DNA from: Desulfobacca acetoxidans
Lineage (GTDB): Bacteria > Desulfobacterota > Desulfobaccia > Desulfobaccales > 0-14-0-80-60-11
Assembly (NCBI GenBank): GCA_020723225.1
Contig: DYJG01000044.1
Location: 1-10,645 of the forward strand
Length of the DNA: 10,645 bases
Direction: 5' to 3'
Every line of letters begins with the position of its first letter. The first letter of the stretch is position 1. The notes under the pieces are model-generated. The model searched no databases. It was not told the DNA's origin and saw only the letters and a program-made list of their open reading frames with translations. Shown piece after piece: positions 1 through 4,920 of the stretch. The position numbers and the translations under genes were made by a program.

Positions 1-62
1 TTTTAGTTTTTAGTTTTTAGTTTTTAGTCTTCGGTCTTTGGTCTTTGGTCTTTGGTCTTTGG
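1..62 (+). repeat. Degenerate heptanucleotide tandem array 1
   Basis: Uninterrupted 7-bp periodicity. Units are TAGTTTT (from 4, three times), TAGTCTT, CGGTCTT, then TGGTCTT three times, ending in TGG at 60-62. Two sub-variants (TAGTTTT and TGGTCTT) share one register, so the array fits the consensus YRG followed by four bases. The same consensus recurs behind four genes in this window, each time on the gene's sense strand. By analogy this array probably follows the stop codon of a + strand gene ending just left of the window (inference). Confidence 0.9.
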
Positions 63-98
63 GGAAACCTCATGAGATTACTGCGAAAGATCCCGTTC

Positions 99-137
99 TG
101 TCATTCTGAACGGAGCGCAGCGGAGTGAAGAATCTCG
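99..137 (+). repeat. Interspersed element TGTCATTCTGA...GAAGAATCTCG, copy A
   Basis: Begins TGTCATTCTGA, has a GC-rich core (ACGGAGCGCAGCGGAGT) and ends GAAGAATCTCG. Two further copies lie at 2183-2219 (+) and 2291-2327 (-). The edges and core are conserved among the copies, as expected for a dispersed non-coding element. No ORF is associated. Its role is unknown; similar TCATTCTGA/GAAGAATCT elements are, as far as I recall, widespread in intergenic DNA of several phyla. Confidence 0.8.
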
Positions 138-167
138 TATTTGCGACAAAATGCTAAAGAGCTTGCC

Positions 168-183
168 TTCCCTTTATAGGGAA
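168..183. other. Short perfect hairpin TTCCCT-ttat-AGGGAA
   Basis: A 6-bp perfect inverted repeat with a 4-nt loop, lying upstream of pcm between the dispersed repeat and the larger GC hairpin. It could form in a pcm leader transcript or serve as a protein-binding site. No function can be assigned. Confidence 0.4.
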
Positions 184-190
184 AATAAAC

Positions 191-247
191 GGCGGGGCTG
201 GCGTCCCCACCCGCCAGCCTTCGGGCGGCCAGGGACGGCCACCCCAC
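191..247. repeat. GC-rich complex hairpin upstream of pcm
   Basis: Several nested complementarities occur in 57 bp. GGCTGGCG (196-203) pairs perfectly with CGCCAGCC further right. Alternatively GGGG...GTCCC pairs with GGGAC...CCCC as an outer stem, with CCGCC/GGCGG around an AGCCTTCG loop inside. It ends about 50 nt before the chosen pcm start, so it would be part of any pcm leader transcript. It may be another dispersed palindromic element or a regulatory leader structure. Only the pairing is seen; the function is inferred. Confidence 0.5.
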
Positions 248-283
248 CATACCCTTTTCATTTTTCATCTTAGTCGTGAAATT

Positions 284-287
284 GGAG
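284..287 (+). promoter_or_regulatory. Ribosome binding site deciding the pcm start
   Basis: GGAG lies 9 nt before the GTG at 297. The longer in-frame GTG at 276 is preceded only by T/C-rich sequence with no Shine-Dalgarno match, so 297 is preferred. Confidence 0.5.
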
Positions 288-296
288 TCATTGATC

Positions 297-1019
297 GTGG
301 CTGCAATATTCCGATTTCCGGTCTTGATTGCCCTGCTGGTATTGGGATGCTGCTGGGTTCCGGCTGCGGCCCAGGAATTGGACCCCTATCAGCAGCTTCG
401 GGACCAGATGGTGACCCGGCAGCTCATGGCCCGGGGCATCAGCGACGCCCGGGTGCTGCTGGCCCTGGGGAAAGTCCCCCGGCACCGCTTCGTGCCGGAG
501 CGCCTGGCGGCTTATGCCTACGATGACCACGCCCTGCCCATCGGCTCCGGGCAGACCATTTCCCAGCCCTATATCGTGGCCCTGATGAGTGAATGGGCGG
601 AGGTCAAACCCGGGGACAAGGTCCTGGAAGTGGGCACCGGCTCCGGCTACCAGGCAGCGGTGCTGGCGGAACTGACCGACAAAGTCTTTACCATCGACAT
701 CCGCCCGGAACTGGTGGCAGAGGCCGAAAAAGTGCTAAGATCCCTGAATTACTCCCAGATCAAGACGAAAAGCGGCGACGGCTACCTGGGGTGGCCATTA
801 GAGGCCCCCTTCGACGCCATCCTGGTCACCGCCGCAGCCTCCCGGGTGCCTCCGGCCCTGGAAGCGCAGCTTAAGGAAGGAGGCCGCCTGGTCATTCCCC
901 TGGGACCGGCGGGGAGAGCGCAGACCCTATACCGCTACCGCAAAACCCAGGGAAAACTGGCGGAGGAAAAGACTTTGCCGGTGATTTTTGTGCCGTTGGT
1001 GGAGCCGGAGGGGAAGTGA
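297..1019 (+). CDS. pcm: Protein-L-isoaspartate O-methyltransferase, exported form
   Basis: A SAM-dependent methyltransferase that repairs isoaspartyl residues in damaged proteins. After a hydrophobic N-terminus the protein follows the family closely: DQMVTRQLMARGI, VPRHRFVP, the active-site segment GSGQTISQPYIVALM, motif I VLEVGTGSGYQAAVLA, and a GGRLVIPLG strand near the C-terminus. The length of about 240 aa equals a normal Pcm plus a leader. The leader (FRFPVLIALLVLG, then VPAAA before QE) looks like a signal peptide cut after AAA. LVLGC also weakly resembles a lipobox, so lipoprotein anchoring is possible. Export implies repair of envelope proteins (inference). The start was chosen at GTG 297 because of GGAG at 284-287; GTG 276 is the alternative. 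The gene stands alone, with a repeat-rich leader in front and a heptad array 1 nt behind its stop. Confidence 0.93.
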   Translation: MAAIFRFPVLIALLVLGCCWVPAAAQELDPYQQLRDQMVTRQLMARGISDARVLLALGKVPRHRFVPERLAAYAYDDHALPIGSGQTISQPYIVALMSEWAEVKPGDKVLEVGTGSGYQAAVLAELTDKVFTIDIRPELVAEAEKVLRSLNYSQIKTKSGDGYLGWPLEAPFDAILVTAAASRVPPALEAQLKEGGRLVIPLGPAGRAQTLYRYRKTQGKLAEEKTLPVIFVPLVEPEGK

Positions 1020-1020
1020 G

Positions 1021-1060
1021 CAGGGGTCAGGGGTCAGGGGCCGTAATCAGTGGTCAGTGT
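1021..1060 (+). repeat. Heptanucleotide array 2, directly behind pcm
   Basis: Units on the pcm sense strand are CAGGGGT (1021 and 1028), CAGGGGC (1035), a 6-nt CGTAAT unit, then CAGTGGT (1048) and CAGTGT (1055). The array starts 1 nt after the pcm stop codon. It has the YRG+4 form shared with the other arrays. Confidence 0.85.
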
Positions 1061-1069
1061 CAAGGGCGG

Positions 1070-1186
1070 TCACAGCCAGATCAACCGGCCCGGGCTTACC
1101 TTGCCGTAATCGCCCGGGCCCCGCAGGAAGTGGCGGAATTGCTGCTTAAGTAACGGCTTCCAATCCTCTAAACTATACTGAGCGAC
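1070..1186 (-). pseudogene. Possible coding relic (38 sense codons, no start codon)
   Basis: On the minus strand, an open frame runs from just after a TGA (1187-1189) to a TGA at 1070-1072. It contains protein-like sequence including SLEDWKPLLKQQFRHFL followed by RGPGDYGKVSPGRLIWL. No ATG, GTG or TTG is available in frame, so it can only be a C-terminal remnant or chance. It is bounded by the CTCTGCG hairpin on one side and by a heptad array on the other. The complementary + strand frame, ending at TAA 1151-1153 with YLAVIARAPQEVAELLLK, also looks protein-like, so which strand coded is uncertain. I do not recognise the family. Confidence 0.25.
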
Positions 1187-1207
1187 TCAATTAACCGCGG
1201 TTGGCAT

Positions 1208-1274
1208 TCTCTGCGGCCCTCTGCGCCTCTGCGAGAAACCTTTTTCTCTCGCAGAGACGCAGAGAGCGCAGAGA
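1208..1274. repeat. CTCTGCG-type long hairpin element
   Basis: An imperfect inverted repeat with arms of about 30 nt. The left arm contains three CTCTGCG units (TCTCTGCG at 1208, two more, ending GCGAGAAA). The right arm has the complement (TCTCGCAGAG, ACGCAGAGA, GCGCAGAGA to 1274). The loop is only a few bases around CCTTT. It sits between the convergent genes pcm and the decarboxylase, so its transcript could act as a bidirectional terminator or RNA-stabilising hairpin (inference). It looks like a dispersed palindromic repeat family, but only one copy is in the window. Confidence 0.75.
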
Positions 1275-1309
1275 TTAATAATGCGCAAACATTTATGTCG
1301 CCATGTATA

Positions 1310-1330
1310 AAAACCAAAAACTGAAAACTG
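1310..1330 (-). repeat. Heptanucleotide array 3, directly behind the acetolactate decarboxylase gene
   Basis: On the minus (sense) strand three units read CAGTTTT, CAGTTTT, TGGTTTT. They start 2 nt after the TAA stop codon. Short, but in exact 7-bp register and with the same YRG+4 form as the other arrays. Confidence 0.7.
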
Positions 1331-1332
1331 TC

Positions 1333-2109
1333 TTACTTCTCCACCTTCTCGGCTTCGTGCAGCCGGTCCTTGGTGAGGTCCGCCTGATAAAACTCCTGGT
1401 TCTGGGGGAGTAACAAGGAAAACCCCGGCAGGGTGTCGATCTGGGCCGTCAGGTTTTCCAGGGCCAGGTCCTGGACGTGGCCGCCTTGGGTGCGGTCTTT
1501 GGTCAGGAAGTGGAAGTGCCAGCCCGGGACCCCCACGGTCTTGAGATAGGCCGGGCAGTAAAACCCCACCAGCGTTCCCTCCACGTCTTTTAACGGAAAG
1601 ACCGCCTGTTTTTTCACCACCTGCACCAGGGGCTGGTAGGGGGGAGTCTGCCGGGGTACCGAGCGGACTTTCACCTCCTTAAACCGGCCCTCGATCTTCA
1701 CCGCAAAAAAGAGATTTTTTGAAGGCAGGGCCTGATCCAGCAGGGCCGTCATTTCTTGAAAATTCCCGGCCTTGGGGATGGCCAGGGATTTGTCGGCTTT
1801 AAAAAAGGTCACCGCGGCCAGGGGGGTTTTCATGGTGTCCGCGACCGGGTAGACCTTGCCGTCGGTTTTCAGTTGATAGACTTTCCCGTTGAGGACCACC
1901 ATTTCGCCGTCCAGGTTATTGAAGGTCCCCAACCCGAAGTCCCCCCGTTTCTTGAGTTCGGCCATGGTCAGGCCGCCTTCGTACAGCCCGGCGAGGAGGG
2001 CGTCGAAGGTGGAGTATTGGAAGAGGATTTCGCCGGTGCGGGCTACCTGGGGGGAAAATAGAGAAAGCGCTAGAACGATTAGTAAGACCGAAAAGGCTTT
2101 TTGACGCAT
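1333..2109 (-). CDS. budA: Alpha-acetolactate decarboxylase, exported form
   Basis: Converts alpha-acetolactate to acetoin and CO2. From the ATG at 2109 the protein is 258 aa. Residues 1-25 form a signal peptide (MRQKAF, then hydrophobic VLLIVLALSLF). The mature part has family features: FDALLAGLYEG, GDFGLGTFNNLDGEMVVLNG, the Arg-containing KVRSVPRQTPPY, the metal-binding WHFHFLTKDRTQGGH with His198, His200 and His211, and a terminal F-Q-DL segment. The Zn-binding histidine pattern matches the known Bacillus/Brevibacillus enzyme. A longer reading to 2181 exists, but the ATG at 2109 has AGGAG 9 nt upstream and directly begins the signal peptide. No acetolactate synthase is adjacent, so the substrate source is not shown. 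Export of a fermentative enzyme from a presumed Gram-negative cell is notable. The gene stands alone, separated from namZ by a repeat-filled gap. Confidence 0.92.
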   Translation of the reverse strand: MRQKAFSVLLIVLALSLFSPQVARTGEILFQYSTFDALLAGLYEGGLTMAELKKRGDFGLGTFNNLDGEMVVLNGKVYQLKTDGKVYPVADTMKTPLAAVTFFKADKSLAIPKAGNFQEMTALLDQALPSKNLFFAVKIEGRFKEVKVRSVPRQTPPYQPLVQVVKKQAVFPLKDVEGTLVGFYCPAYLKTVGVPGWHFHFLTKDRTQGGHVQDLALENLTAQIDTLPGFSLLLPQNQEFYQADLTKDRLHEAEKVEK

Positions 2110-2118
2110 AAAAGGTTT

Positions 2119-2123
2119 CTCCT
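2119..2123 (-). promoter_or_regulatory. Ribosome binding site deciding the decarboxylase start
   Basis: Minus-strand AGGAG lies 9 nt before the ATG at 2109. It supports this start over the longer in-frame start at 2181, which would put extra residues ahead of the signal peptide. Confidence 0.65.
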
Positions 2124-2182
2124 GAATATACATAATGAAAAGCAACGCCGCGACTTGTGACCTCTGCGAAAGTCTCGCCACT

Positions 2183-2219
2183 TGTCATTCTGAGGAAGCG
2201 GAGCGACCGAAGAATCTCG
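2183..2219 (+). repeat. Interspersed element TGTCATTCTGA...GAAGAATCTCG, copy B
   Basis: Has the same ends as copy A (99-137), with a different core (GGAAGCGGAGCGACC). It forms an inverted pair with copy C at 2291-2327 in the gap between namZ and the decarboxylase gene. Confidence 0.8.
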
Positions 2220-2290
2220 TTTTTGCCGACAAGACTTTTCCCGGGGACCGATGATTACAAACAGATGGGAAATCTGGTCGCCCAAAAGAC

Positions 2291-2327
2291 AGATTCTTCA
2301 CTGCGCTGCGCTCCGTTCAGAATGACA
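2291..2327 (-). repeat. Interspersed element TGTCATTCTGA...GAAGAATCT, copy C (inverted)
   Basis: Read on the minus strand it is TGTCATTCTGA, ACGGAGCGCAGCGCAGT, GAAGAATCT. It is nearly identical to copy A, more so than to its neighbour copy B. With copy B it bounds a 145-bp segment (2183-2327) with inverted ends, like a small non-autonomous element. A transcript across it could fold into a long hairpin. Confidence 0.8.
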
Positions 2328-2341
2328 AAAAATGTTTTCTT

Positions 2342-2375
2342 TTAACCGAAAACCGGAAGCTGAAAACCGAAAACG
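2342..2375 (-). repeat. Heptanucleotide array 4, directly behind namZ
   Basis: On the minus (sense) strand the units are CGTTTT (6 nt), CGGTTTT, CAGCTTC, CGGTTTT, CGGTTAA. They begin 3 nt after the namZ TAA stop. This is the same YRG+4 form and orientation as the other arrays. Confidence 0.75.
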
Positions 2376-2378
2376 CTC

Positions 2379-3578
2379 TTAATCCCCATAAATCAAAAAT
2401 TCCCGCCGGGCCTCTAAGAACGCCTGCAACTCCCCCTGCCAGGCAGCTTCCAGTTCCTGGACCGGCTTGCCCTGATCCAAGGCCTCCCTGATGGCCGCGT
2501 CCCCGGTAAGCAGATCGATGGGGAGGCGTTCGGTTTCATATTCATAAGGCGGCTGACGCCAGGCAAACTCCCCGGGGTAGAGTTCCCGGACCGCTCCCAG
2601 GAGGGCCAGGGTGGTGAAATAGGGTTTGAAGGCCAGGCGGTCGGTGACGTGAAGTTGGAAGCCCCGGCACAGCTCCCCGGCCCATTTGTGGAAGGTGGGT
2701 TCGAAGGAGGCCTCTCGCAGAACCACGCCGGGGAGGGAAGTCTCCGCCAAACGGGCCTTGATGCGGGCCGGCTCCAGGAACGGCGCGCCCCAGAGTTCAA
2801 AGGGGCGGGTGGTGCCCCGGCCCTCCGAGAGATTGGTGCCCTCCAGGAGCACCTGGCCGGGATAGACGACGGCGCTGTCTAGCGTCGGGAGATTGGGGGA
2901 AGGCAGCACCCAGGTCAACCCCGCGACGTCCCAGTAATCGCCCCGGCGCCAGCCCCGGGCCGGAATCACCTCCAGGTCGCAGCCCAGCTTTTGGGTGGCG
3001 TTATAGTACCGGGCCAGTTCGCCCAGGCTCAGGCCGTGGCGCATGGGCAGCGGATAAGGCCCCACAAAGGAGGCCCATGCGGGCCGGAGCATATTTCCCT
3101 CCACCTGTTCGCCGCCGATGGGGTTGGGACGGTCCAGGACCGCGACTTTTACCCCCGCGGCGGCCGCGGCCTCCATGACCTTGGCCACGGTGGCGGCAAA
3201 GGTGTAGACCCGGGTGCCCACGTCCTGGAGGTCCACCAGGACTGCGTCGATCTTCTCCAGGGAAGCGGCGGGCGGGGTCATGCGGGGGCCATATAAGCTG
3301 ATCACCGGCAGCTTCAAGGCGGCATCCAGGAAATCCGGGGAGGAAATCATGTTGTCCTGTTTCTCCCCCAAGAGGCCGTGCTGGGGGCTGAACAGGACTT
3401 GCAGTTGACCGGGAAAACGCCGGGCGAGCAACTCCCGGGCGCTTTGCAGATCAGAGGCCACCGCAGCCGGATGGCTCAGGAGACCCAGCCGGGCACCCTT
3501 AGCCCAGGAGGGCGGATCATGGATGAAGTGTTCTAAGCCGGAAATAACCGGAGTCATTTTGAAATAGCCATTACTCAC
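2379..3578 (-). CDS. namZ: NamZ/DUF1343-family exo-beta-N-acetylmuramidase-like protein
   Basis: The family (NamZ) removes terminal MurNAc from peptidoglycan fragments and serves cell-wall recycling. Diagnostic segments are RLGLLSHPAAV (30-40), FSPQHGLLG (63-71), PVISLYG (91-97), VDLQDVGTRVYTF (115-127), VAVLDRPNPIGG (145-156), and SPNLPTLDSAVVYPG through NLSEGRGTTRPFELWG (227-264). The length, 399 aa, is normal. Position 65 of the SPxHG motif is Q where many members carry E, so the catalytic detail may differ. No signal peptide is visible, suggesting a cytoplasmic protein. The GTG at 3578 is used for lack of a better start; the ATG at 3557 (residue 8) is equally possible, since neither has a clear Shine-Dalgarno. 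No MurNAc transporter or kinase genes are nearby. The gene stands alone between repeat-rich gaps. Confidence 0.88.
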   Translation of the reverse strand: MSNGYFKMTPVISGLEHFIHDPPSWAKGARLGLLSHPAAVASDLQSARELLARRFPGQLQVLFSPQHGLLGEKQDNMISSPDFLDAALKLPVISLYGPRMTPPAASLEKIDAVLVDLQDVGTRVYTFAATVAKVMEAAAAAGVKVAVLDRPNPIGGEQVEGNMLRPAWASFVGPYPLPMRHGLSLGELARYYNATQKLGCDLEVIPARGWRRGDYWDVAGLTWVLPSPNLPTLDSAVVYPGQVLLEGTNLSEGRGTTRPFELWGAPFLEPARIKARLAETSLPGVVLREASFEPTFHKWAGELCRGFQLHVTDRLAFKPYFTTLALLGAVRELYPGEFAWRQPPYEYETERLPIDLLTGDAAIREALDQGKPVQELEAAWQGELQAFLEARREFLIYGD

Positions 3579-3637
3579 AAATTGAGGGCTGTGAAAATGA
3601 CACAGAGCAGTTGCGGGCCTTGCCCCCCCTCACCCTA

Positions 3638-3663
3638 CCCTCTCCCCCCATGGGGGGAGAGGG
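3638..3663. repeat. 26-bp perfect palindrome
   Basis: CCCTCTCCCCCCA followed by its exact complement TGGGGGGAGAGGG, with no spacer. It lies upstream of namZ in the 270-bp gap 3579-3848, within a C-rich tract (CCCCCCCTCACCCTACC before it). No T-run follows on either strand, so it is not a standard intrinsic terminator. It resembles C-rich CCCTCACCC...CCCTCTCCC intergenic repeats found in other proteobacterial genomes (recalled, not checked). Confidence 0.75.
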
Positions 3664-3751
3664 AAATACTTGGCATATCCGCAAGATATAAACCTTATGA
3701 GTGATGGCAAGCCTCAAGGGAAAGGCGATTTAAGGTCTTTATCCAGGCAAA

Positions 3752-3777
3752 TATTAATGGAACATTATTAATTGAAC
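3752..3777. repeat. Pair of 12-bp direct repeats in the namZ upstream gap
   Basis: TATTAATGGAAC (3752-3763) and TATTAATTGAAC (3766-3777) differ at one base and are offset by 14 bp. They are an AT-rich pair in an otherwise GC-rich neighbourhood, about 175 bp upstream of namZ. They could be a tandem binding site, or chance in AT-rich DNA. I could not place a convincing namZ promoter. Confidence 0.3.
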
Positions 3778-3795
3778 TTAAGTTAGTCTTGCCTG

Positions 3796-3851
3796 ACCAC
3801 TGACCACTGGCTACTGACCCCTGACCCCTGGCCCCTGGCCCCTGCCCCCTA
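3796..3851 (-). repeat. Heptanucleotide array 5, fused to the GNAT stop codon
   Basis: Eight units in exact 7-bp register. On the minus (sense) strand they read TAGGGGG, CAGGGGC twice, CAGGGGT twice, CAGTAGC, CAGTGGT twice. The first unit's TAG is itself the stop codon of the GNAT gene. The most perfect array in the window. Confidence 0.9.
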
Positions 3852-4418
3852 AAACTCCGCCTCGTCCCTTTTCACCACCGGGCGCAGCATGAGGACCACG
3901 TCGTGGGTCACGCCGTCTTTGCGGATAAAATAATCGTCCAGGGTGGCCCTGATCTCGAAGCCTTTGGCCCTGAAGGCCTTGATCACTTTTTTGTGGTCGG
4001 CCAGGACTTCCGCTTTCAGCCACTGCAAATTATATTTCAGGGCCAGGGCGATAAGCTCTTCCAGCATCATGGAGCCAAGCCCCTGGTTGCGAAAAGGCCG
4101 GGAGACAAAAATCCGCACTTCCCCGATATGTTTGGAGGCATGTTTGCCCCGGTGCAGGGTGGCGTCGGCGATGAGGCGGTTGTCTGCCATGTCCACGGCC
4201 ACCAGGGGCAGGATCTTGCGGTAATCGATGCGGTCGATCCAGGAATTGACCAGCTTTACATCCTTGACGTCCTGTTTCAAAAAGCGGGTATCTTCGTCTG
4301 GGGCTTCCTGGAATAATTTGATGAGGCCCTCCCGGTCGTTCTCGTTGAGGAAGCGGAACATCACCCGTTTGCCGTTGCTCAAGGTGACAAACTTGCGGTA
4401 AGCCAAATAGTTAATCAT
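3849..4418 (-). CDS. GNAT-family N-acetyltransferase
   Basis: A 189-aa soluble protein with a single GNAT domain. The acetyl-CoA-binding motif A is IGEVRIFVSRPFRNQGLGSMML (about residues 98-119), with R-N-Q-G-L-G as the pyrophosphate loop. It is followed by a typical beta4/alpha4 region (WLKAEVLADHKKVIKAFRAKGFEI) in which the AFRAKGF segment marks the late GNAT fold. The N-terminus (KRVMFRFLNENDREGLIKLF) matches the family's first strand and helix. The substrate cannot be deduced; some such proteins acetylate other proteins or small amines. Start ATG 4418 sits about 24 nt below a strong promoter (4449-4476), with only a weak Shine-Dalgarno. The stop codon is the first unit of a heptad array. 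Monocistronic. Confidence 0.85.
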   Translation of the reverse strand: MINYLAYRKFVTLSNGKRVMFRFLNENDREGLIKLFQEAPDEDTRFLKQDVKDVKLVNSWIDRIDYRKILPLVAVDMADNRLIADATLHRGKHASKHIGEVRIFVSRPFRNQGLGSMMLEELIALALKYNLQWLKAEVLADHKKVIKAFRAKGFEIRATLDDYFIRKDGVTHDVVLMLRPVVKRDEAEF

Positions 4419-4448
4419 TGCCGGCCCCGGAAAAGGGATTTACCGCTC

Positions 4449-4476
4449 ATAATAGCGGGTTCAAGGGATTTGTCAA
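4449..4476 (-). promoter_or_regulatory. Sigma-70-type promoter for the GNAT gene with embedded inverted repeat
   Basis: On the minus strand TTGACA (4476-4471), a 16-bp spacer, then TATTAT (4454-4449) give an expected transcript start near 4442 and a leader of about 24 nt. The -10 hexamer is the spacer of a perfect 5-bp inverted repeat CCGCT-CATAAT-AGCGG (4443-4458). In addition the 9-bp direct repeat AAGGGATTT occurs at 4433-4441 and 4463-4471, 30 bp apart, on either side of the -10. This arrangement suggests an operator (inference). Confidence 0.65.
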
Positions 4477-4580
4477 GGCAAGCGCCGGGCTAATGAACGG
4501 CAGGGAACTCTTGGGAAACTGCGCTGATTGTTAGCGGCTGCTGATCCCCCGAGAGTATTTGACTTTTGGGTAACATTTTG

Positions 4581-4615
4581 AAAACACACCATAAATAATT
4601 TATTTAAAGTGTTTT
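4581..4615. other. Compound AT-rich palindrome upstream of dnaA
   Basis: The inner perfect inverted repeat is TAAATAA-T-TTATTTA (4592-4606). An outer perfect pair, AAAACAC (4581-4587) and GTGTTTT (4609-4615), is nearly centred on it. This looks like a dyad operator or an easily melted cruciform site. It is not a terminator for any visible gene. Confidence 0.5.
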
Positions 4616-4656
4616 TGAACTGAATTTCGAGAGATACCGATTTTTGATCCCTATTT

Positions 4657-4686
4657 TTTTCCCTCCCTATGAAAAACGAGGGAAAA
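4657..4686. other. 9-bp stem-loop upstream of dnaA
   Basis: TTTTCCCTC (4657-4665) and GAGGGAAAA (4678-4686) are perfect complements around a 12-nt loop. On either strand the stem ends in an A/T run, so it could terminate leakage transcription. No gene ends close by, so its role is open. Confidence 0.4.
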
Positions 4687-4819
4687 GCCAGGATAAGCGA
4701 GATTGAGAAATCGGGAAGGGAACCGGGGACAGCTTAGTGGCGTCAAACCTCAAGATTAGCCGCTTTTATCTTGTTGAAATTATTAATTAAGATATTAACA
4801 AGAATTAATTCCCCCCATT

Positions 4820-4860
4820 GCTTGGCCTGGGCCGGGGGCAGCGCCCGGGGGGAAGCAAGC
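4820..4860. other. GC-rich hairpin upstream of the dnaA promoter
   Basis: GCTTG (4820-4824) pairs with CAAGC (4856-4860). Inside, CTGGGC (4827-4832) can pair with GCCCGG (4843-4848) with one G-T wobble. A C6 run (4811-4816) and a G6 run (4847-4852) offer an alternative pairing. It lies upstream of the predicted transcript start, so it more probably acts as DNA, or belongs to a longer transcript from further upstream. Confidence 0.35.
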
Positions 4861-4890
4861 TAGGTTAATCTAAATTTGGCTCCACCTCCT

Positions 4891-4920
4891 TTGACCTGTT
4901 TCGGGGAGAAAGGCTAATAT
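4891..4920 (+). promoter_or_regulatory. Predicted sigma-70-type promoter of dnaA
   Basis: TTGACC (4891-4896), an 18-bp spacer, then TAATAT (4915-4920). The expected transcript start is near 4927, giving a leader of about 34 nt with AAGGAG at 4951-4956, 4 nt before the ATG. Confidence 0.5.

Noticed and set aside
1..62. CRISPR array
   Set aside because: The repeats are contiguous 7-mers without spacers, and there are no cas genes nearby.
4688..4696. DnaA box
   Set aside because: Minus-strand TTATCCTGG matches TTATCCACA at only six of nine positions, and no cluster of similar sites is present.
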